A DNA stretch of 29,023 nt from Gemmatimonadota bacterium (lineage in GTDB: Bacteria > Latescibacterota > UBA2968 > UBA8231): the NCBI GenBank assembly GCA_002712305.1, contig PATE01000075.1:1-29023 (forward strand), read 5' to 3'. Made by a program: the position numbers and the translations under genes. Below are positions 24,682-29,023 of the stretch, piece by piece. A model generated the notes under the pieces. It was given only the letters and a program-made list of their open reading frames with translations, was not told where the DNA came from and ran no database searches. Numbering within the stretch: position 1 is the stretch's first letter; every line of letters starts with the position of its first letter.

Positions 24682-25164
24682 TTGTCGCTGAAGATGATCA
24701 CCCGTTCGCTCACCCTTGGCCTGGCTGTAGTCATCATCGGCTGCGGCGATGACGCGAAGAAGGAAGAGGAGCCCGCGCCGACGGCGCCTGATTTGACGGC
24801 CAATGCTGTCCTTCTGGAAGAGATGGAGCAGGCGCTGACCAAATCGGTGGCGCTGATCTTCACCGGCGGTGGCGCCGTTCAAGGGGCAGGCGGGGGCCAG
24901 GTACTGGTGGAGGGCACTTCCTTCATCTTCCAGGACTACTCTCCCGATGGCGAGTTGATCATTGGCGGGCAACTGGACATGGAGCTTCTTGCGTCTCCCG
25001 TGACGCTCAAAGGAACGATTCAACTCAGTGGCTCGATGGAATTCGAAGTGGTTGTGGATATGACGATTGATGTCACACAGGATCCGTTCACCTATGGCGG
25101 AACGCTGACGGTGGATGAGGAAGTCTTCGACGTGACTGAACTGCAGGAAGAGGCGAACTCGTGA
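24682..25164 (+). CDS. Small predicted lipoprotein, function unknown
   Basis: The TTG at 24682 is chosen because GAGGAG (24669-24674) lies 7 nt upstream; the ATG at 24694 would be 19 nt from it. The 160-aa product has a short positively charged start, a hydrophobic stretch and a lipobox ending IIGC (Cys21), then a charged linker (DDAKKEEEPAPTAPD). The mature part is rich in alternating hydrophobic strands (GELIIGGQLDMELL, VTLKGTIQLSGSMEFEVVVD), suggesting a beta-sandwich or barrel-like fold on the periplasmic face of a membrane. No family was recognised. The next gene overlaps its stop (GTGA). Confidence 0.8.
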   Translation: MSLKMITRSLTLGLAVVIIGCGDDAKKEEEPAPTAPDLTANAVLLEEMEQALTKSVALIFTGGGAVQGAGGGQVLVEGTSFIFQDYSPDGELIIGGQLDMELLASPVTLKGTIQLSGSMEFEVVVDMTIDVTQDPFTYGGTLTVDEEVFDVTELQEEANS

Positions 25165-26888
25165 GCACGGCCCTCGCAGCATCGGTTTCACAGTGGCGAC
25201 AGGCGCTCACCGAGCCCGGTTCGTCGTTGTCGGGGCACCTGCACGTGATCTATGGGGAACACGGGGATGCGTGGCGTCAACGCTATCTGCGGATTCTCGA
25301 CGACTTCGAGGCCACATTTGGTGCACAGGAGGGGCCTGTGGTCATCTCCCGGTGCCCGGGACAGATGAATATCATGGGCATGCATATCGACTATGGAGGC
25401 ATGCCAAGTCTGCGATTGGCGGTGAAGGGGCACGACACGGTGACCGTCGTCCGTCAGCGCGACGACGACGTGGCTCGGCTGCACTCTCGATATGAGGGCC
25501 CAGAGGGAGACCGCGACTTCGATCCCGCCGAATTCTCTGTGCGAGAGTTGGCTTCACCCGACCCGCTAGGTGACAGTCGGCAGGCGCTGATGGAATACGC
25601 TGGACAGATCTGCACCGAACGGGAACGACAGACGGGGAGCACCATCGACGACAGTTGGTCGATCCTGCCGCAAGGGCAACTGGTCTATCTCGACAGTTGG
25701 CTGCGTGGCCGAGATCGCACGCTGACGGGGCTCGACGCCCACGTCTACAGCAATGTTTCGCCCAGCGGCGGCATGTCCTCGTCATCCGCCCTCGTCATTT
25801 CGACAGCCTACGCCGCCCTTGGGATGTATGGCGTCGTTCCGGGGCAGGACATGACGTGGGAGGATGCGATCGATGGAGTAGGTACTTCGGAGTGGATTCG
25901 TGGAACACGAGGTGGAACAGCCGACCACGGCGGGATGGTTCTGGGTCTGGCAGGTGAACTGGTCAGTGTGGGCGTTTTTCCTGCACAGCCCTGCGGCAAT
26001 GCGCCCCTGCCACCCGAGTTTGTGGCCGTCATTTTCGACAGTGGTGTTCCGCGTGTCTATGACGAGGCCGGCAAGGAAGAGACTGTGCTGGCTTATCCGC
26101 TGGGAACGTTCGTGGTTCGGGATCTCCTGTTGCCGAAAAGAGTGGGACAGCTCGGGTGGGAGGGATTGCGGTGTGACTTCCACGACCGAATCGAATTGAT
26201 CCGAGATATCACGCCGGAGAATCTGGGGATCACGTCGGCCCAACTGAGCGAACTTCTCCTCGAAGTCCCGCAGAAAACCTCTTTGAGTCAGGTTGAATCG
26301 TGGGCAGCAGAGGAGGGACAGGCTACCGCGTTTTCCGAGATGGTGGCTCAGGATGTGGGGGCGAAATTCCCGAGGATCACGGCCGACGTGGATATCTATC
26401 TGCGGCGGCGCTTCCTTTTCGGGCTCGCCGAACAGGACCGGGTAGCGGCGACGGTTGATTATCTGGCCGCCGGTGATCTGCCCACGGTATTCGAGTTGGT
26501 TCGATTGTCCCATGAGGGTGACTACGACGAAGAAGTGGAAGATGCCGAGCTTGAACAGATCGCCCAACGTGCGGCAGCTGGCGATCCACGGGGGCGTCTC
26601 GCCTTCGTTCCGGGCGGATATGGCCGGATGACGCCCGCCTATGACCAGTTCGTCGTGGCGTTGAATGACTTCCTTTCGTCCTACGGCCAGGACGCGGGAG
26701 CCATTCAGCGACTCGGTGCAGGCTGGGGAGGGAATGTGGGTGGTCTGATCTCGCGTCGGTTCCTTGCCGGAGACGAACGACAAGCCCTCGAACGCCTGCT
26801 GCGCGACGATCTGGGCGTTCACGTCGATCTCGACAGCTGCGTCGCCACACCTGGTCAAGGCGCGGGACTGCTGCCCGCACCCGCGTGA
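25161..26888 (+). CDS. Atypical GHMP-family sugar kinase (galactokinase-like), 575 aa
   Basis: The GTG overlaps the lipoprotein stop. The three GHMP blocks are present in altered form: RCPGQMNIMGMHIDYGG (residues 64-80, normally APGRVNLIGEHTDYN), the ATP loop SPSGGMSSSSA (from 200) and AGWGGNVGG (520-527). GGTADHGG carries Asp255 at the position of the galactokinase catalytic aspartate, but followed by His where galactokinases have Gln. The protein is about 180 residues longer than GalK, with a 60-residue N-terminal extension and extra sequence between blocks. It should phosphorylate the C1 hydroxyl of a sugar or sugar acid with ATP. Fucokinase, arabinokinase or galacturonokinase activity are alternatives. 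Confidence 0.82.
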   Translation: MSTALAASVSQWRQALTEPGSSLSGHLHVIYGEHGDAWRQRYLRILDDFEATFGAQEGPVVISRCPGQMNIMGMHIDYGGMPSLRLAVKGHDTVTVVRQRDDDVARLHSRYEGPEGDRDFDPAEFSVRELASPDPLGDSRQALMEYAGQICTERERQTGSTIDDSWSILPQGQLVYLDSWLRGRDRTLTGLDAHVYSNVSPSGGMSSSSALVISTAYAALGMYGVVPGQDMTWEDAIDGVGTSEWIRGTRGGTADHGGMVLGLAGELVSVGVFPAQPCGNAPLPPEFVAVIFDSGVPRVYDEAGKEETVLAYPLGTFVVRDLLLPKRVGQLGWEGLRCDFHDRIELIRDITPENLGITSAQLSELLLEVPQKTSLSQVESWAAEEGQATAFSEMVAQDVGAKFPRITADVDIYLRRRFLFGLAEQDRVAATVDYLAAGDLPTVFELVRLSHEGDYDEEVEDAELEQIAQRAAAGDPRGRLAFVPGGYGRMTPAYDQFVVALNDFLSSYGQDAGAIQRLGAGWGGNVGGLISRRFLAGDERQALERLLRDDLGVHVDLDSCVATPGQGAGLLPAPA

Positions 26889-28084
26889 GTTCGCCCTCCG
26901 ATCCGCTGCTGTCGGGGTTGAAGGTTCTCGACTTCACCAGAGTCCTGGCCGGTCCTTTCGCAACCATGGTCATGGCCGATCTCGGCGCCCAGGTGGTGAA
27001 GGTCGAACTACCGGGCCAGGGCGATGATTCCCGGGAATTTGGGCCGTTCGTCGGCGACAGACGAAGCGCCTACTTCCTCTCGGTAAATCGTGGAAAACAA
27101 TCGGTTACTCTCGATCTGCGAACCGACGCGGGGCGTGATCTGGCTCTGCGTTTGGCAGAGCAATCCGATGTGCTCGTTGAGAACTTCCGGCCGGGCAGCA
27201 TGGACCGTTTTGGTCTGGGGTATGAGCAGGTGGCGGCGCGCAATCGTCGAATCGTGTACGCCTCCGTGTCTGGCTTCGGGCAGACCGGGCCCTACGCGCA
27301 TCGACCGGCCTACGATGTGATCGTGCAGGCCATGAGCGGACTGGCGTCGATCACGGGTTTGCCGGGCCAACCTCCCGTTCGGGTTGGTTCATCCACGGCC
27401 GACTTGAATGCAGCTCTTTTCGCCGTGATTGGGATCCAGGCCTGCCTTGCACGCGCCCGATCCACCGGTCAGGGGGAACATGTGGACGTTTCGATGCTCG
27501 ATTGCCAGGTGTCCCTGCTCGAGAACGCCATCGCGCGATACGACGTAGAGGGGCAGGTTCCCGGACCGCTGGGTTCACGACATCCGACGATCACCCCCTT
27601 CCAGTTTTTCGCCACGGCTGAGGGCAATCTGGTCATCGCTGCAGGGAATGATCGTCTGTGGCAGCGACTGTGTGAGGTGATCGATCGTCCAGACCTGGCT
27701 AAGGACCCAAGATTCGACAACAACGCTCTGCGCACGCAGAACCACAGCGAGTTGGAGCCAGAATTGGCGGCGGTTTTCAGTCAGCAGACCACTGCCCACT
27801 GGCTGGAGCTACTCGAGGCGGCTGGCGTGCCTTGCGGGCCGGTGAACGACATCGCCGACGTCGTCGACGACCCACACATCGCGCAGCGTGAGATGATTCG
27901 AACCCAGATGGAGGGGGATATGGGCGTCCGAGTCCCCGGTCCTCCCCTCAAGTTCTCCAATGCCTCCACTGCCGAGATTCGACCTGCACCGGGCCTGGGA
28001 GAGCACACGACGACCATCCTGTCTCAGTGGCTGGGCCTGGCCCCATCGGAACTCGATAGCCTGCAGGAGGCGGGGGTTGTATGA
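26885..28084 (+). CDS. CaiB/BaiF-family (class III) CoA transferase
   Basis: A GTG with GTGA overlap gives a 399-aa protein of standard length. Recognisable segments are LKVLDFTRVLAGPFATMVMADLGA, VVKVELPGQGDD, LVENFRPGSMDRFGLGYE, YASVSGFGQTGPYAHRPAYD with Asp144 as the likely catalytic aspartate that forms the acyl-CoA anhydride, and GVPCGPVNDI near the C-terminus. Family III enzymes move CoA between carboxylic acids (formyl-CoA:oxalate, carnitine, succinyl-CoA:malate and similar). The donor and acceptor cannot be read from sequence. Co-transcription with a symporter and enolase-superfamily enzyme suggests activation of an imported organic acid. Confidence 0.94.
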   Translation: MSSPSDPLLSGLKVLDFTRVLAGPFATMVMADLGAQVVKVELPGQGDDSREFGPFVGDRRSAYFLSVNRGKQSVTLDLRTDAGRDLALRLAEQSDVLVENFRPGSMDRFGLGYEQVAARNRRIVYASVSGFGQTGPYAHRPAYDVIVQAMSGLASITGLPGQPPVRVGSSTADLNAALFAVIGIQACLARARSTGQGEHVDVSMLDCQVSLLENAIARYDVEGQVPGPLGSRHPTITPFQFFATAEGNLVIAAGNDRLWQRLCEVIDRPDLAKDPRFDNNALRTQNHSELEPELAAVFSQQTTAHWLELLEAAGVPCGPVNDIADVVDDPHIAQREMIRTQMEGDMGVRVPGPPLKFSNASTAEIRPAPGLGEHTTTILSQWLGLAPSELDSLQEAGVV

Positions 28085-28136
28085 ACATGGCGACCGCCAC
28101 CTGTGAAGGCACCCCACGTCAACAAGGAGACCCGCT

Positions 28137-29023
28137 GTGATTCCCCTCGTGAGCAGCCTGTCCTATGGCCCGCTGAATCTGTGCCAACTCCCGCGGCTCT
28201 GGTGGAAAGCTTCGCTGGCTACCGCCGGGCATCTGGCCGAGGATTACCCCGAGTGCAGCGGTTTTCTGGACAATATGGTCCTGGAGCGCTGCGGTCTGGA
28301 TGTGCAGACGACACTCGAGCACATCCACCGGGAGCGCCCGGACTACCTGACATTCGAGGCCTGGGTGCGTCAGCAGGCCGACGGTGGGCCATCGAAGGAG
28401 ACCTGTGAAGAGTGGAACGGATTCATCCGCAATCGCATCCACAAGCAGGAGAAACTCGACGACATCTACCCCGCCGTCGGACTCGATCGAGAATCGGGTG
28501 TCGACTCGGCCGTGGTTCTTAACCACCTGGAGGACTGGCACTATTACTTCCAGCGCGATCTAACCGGCGACGGCCTGGCACCCTGGGATGGTCAGGTTGT
28601 GCCGCTGGTGAGCAGTTTGGATATCGGCCCCCTCGGGCTGATCCAACTCGCCCGGACCTGGCACAAAGTGCAGCTAGAAGCGGCGGGCATCCTCCATCCC
28701 GACTACCCAAGCTGCGGCGGTGGTCTCGATCGCCGCGTCATCGAAGAGGCCCTGGGCATGGAGGTTCCCGTCGTCGTCGATCATCTGAAGACGGAACGTC
28801 CATCCTATCTCGGTTTTGAGGCATGGCTCGGCGACAAACTTGCGAACCCCTCAGAATTCGCCTCTCGTCGCGAGATCTTCAATGCATCTGTCATTGAGAG
28901 GATCCACGCGGAAGAGAAGCGGGCGGATATCCACAAGAATCTGAGCCGAGAAGATGACGGGTCACTGCCTCGGGAGGGCGTCGTGCTCAATCACGTCGAG
29001 GACTGGCACTACGCACATACGGC
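28137..29023 (+). CDS. Tandem-repeat protein resembling DUF5069 proteins (3' end outside window)
   Basis: The GTG at 28137 has AAGGAG at 28124-28129, an ideal Shine-Dalgarno spacing. The frame is open for 295 codons to the window edge. It consists of two homologous units of about 155 residues. Each starts with LVSSL-x-x-GPL-x-L-x-QL, then D-Y-P-x-C and RP-x-YL-x-FEAW, and ends VVLNH(L/V)EDWHY. The order of a W/R-K segment, a Cys-containing turn, an FEAW helix and an LNH-x-x-DWH end recalls DUF5069-type proteins, whose role is unknown. No signal peptide, membrane helix or known catalytic motif is seen. It starts 52 nt after the CoA transferase and may be in the same transcript. Confidence 0.75.
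   Translation, partial: MIPLVSSLSYGPLNLCQLPRLWWKASLATAGHLAEDYPECSGFLDNMVLERCGLDVQTTLEHIHRERPDYLTFEAWVRQQADGGPSKETCEEWNGFIRNRIHKQEKLDDIYPAVGLDRESGVDSAVVLNHLEDWHYYFQRDLTGDGLAPWDGQVVPLVSSLDIGPLGLIQLARTWHKVQLEAAGILHPDYPSCGGGLDRRVIEEALGMEVPVVVDHLKTERPSYLGFEAWLGDKLANPSEFASRREIFNASVIERIHAEEKRADIHKNLSREDDGSLPREGVVLNHVEDWHYAHT

Overview
The window is about 29 kb of GC-rich, densely packed bacterial DNA. Intergenic gaps are short, GTG and TTG starts are common, and 4-nt stop/start overlaps recur (4724, 9436, 13127, 17434, 18186, 23889, 25161, 26885). No rRNA, tRNA, CRISPR array, phage module or convincing rho-independent terminator was seen. The mix of enolase-superfamily dehydratases, DegT-type aminotransferases, sialidase-like and heparinase-like enzymes, a CaiB-type CoA transferase and a possible DUF5069 protein suggests a heterotrophic, uncultivated environmental lineage such as Latescibacterota or Poribacteria. 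That is a weak inference, because no taxonomic marker gene is present.

Region 1 (1-5548, + strand) is amino-sugar-like and visibly decaying. It holds the 3' end of a PIG-L/LmbE deacetylase, an intact DegT/DnrJ aminotransferase and a second DegT gene cut off after about 140 codons. That second gene is joined directly to a translocated, frameshifted C-terminal piece of glnE (glutamine synthetase adenylyltransferase). A MauE-like membrane domain fused to a thioredoxin-like domain follows. Next come a third DegT gene interrupted by one in-frame amber codon and an unrecognised 274-aa protein.

Region 2 (5598-10133) has an acetyl/acyl-CoA synthetase on the minus strand and, divergent from it, a heparinase II/III-like protein. 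Overlapping the end of the latter is a wrecked flavin amine oxidase with a frameshift in a Tat-like leader, a large central deletion and the right end of an IS3-type insertion sequence at the deletion junction.

Region 3 (10146-19052) has a galactonate-dehydratase-like enolase-superfamily enzyme (minus) divergent from a seven-gene plus-strand run: SDR dehydrogenase, aldo/keto reductase, sialidase-like beta-propeller, PabB-PabC fusion, a fourth DegT aminotransferase, a metallophosphoesterase and PanB. The front of the run looks like sugar or sugar-acid metabolism. The back makes p-aminobenzoate (for folate) and ketopantoate (folate-dependent).

Region 4 (19007-29023) has an RNase II-family exonuclease (minus), convergent with and overlapping panB by 46 nt. 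Divergent from it is a second plus-strand run: small membrane subunit, SSS sodium/solute symporter, MLE-like enolase-superfamily enzyme, glycerophosphodiester phosphodiesterase, small lipoprotein, atypical GHMP sugar kinase, CaiB/BaiF CoA transferase and a protein with two tandem repeats that runs off the window. The likely theme is import of an organic or sugar acid and its conversion to phosphorylated and CoA-linked intermediates; the substrate cannot be read from sequence.

Three loci are broken (glnE/DegT, DegT-amber, amine oxidase). Either the genome is eroding or the assembly carries point errors; the insertion-sequence scar favours real decay at the amine oxidase.
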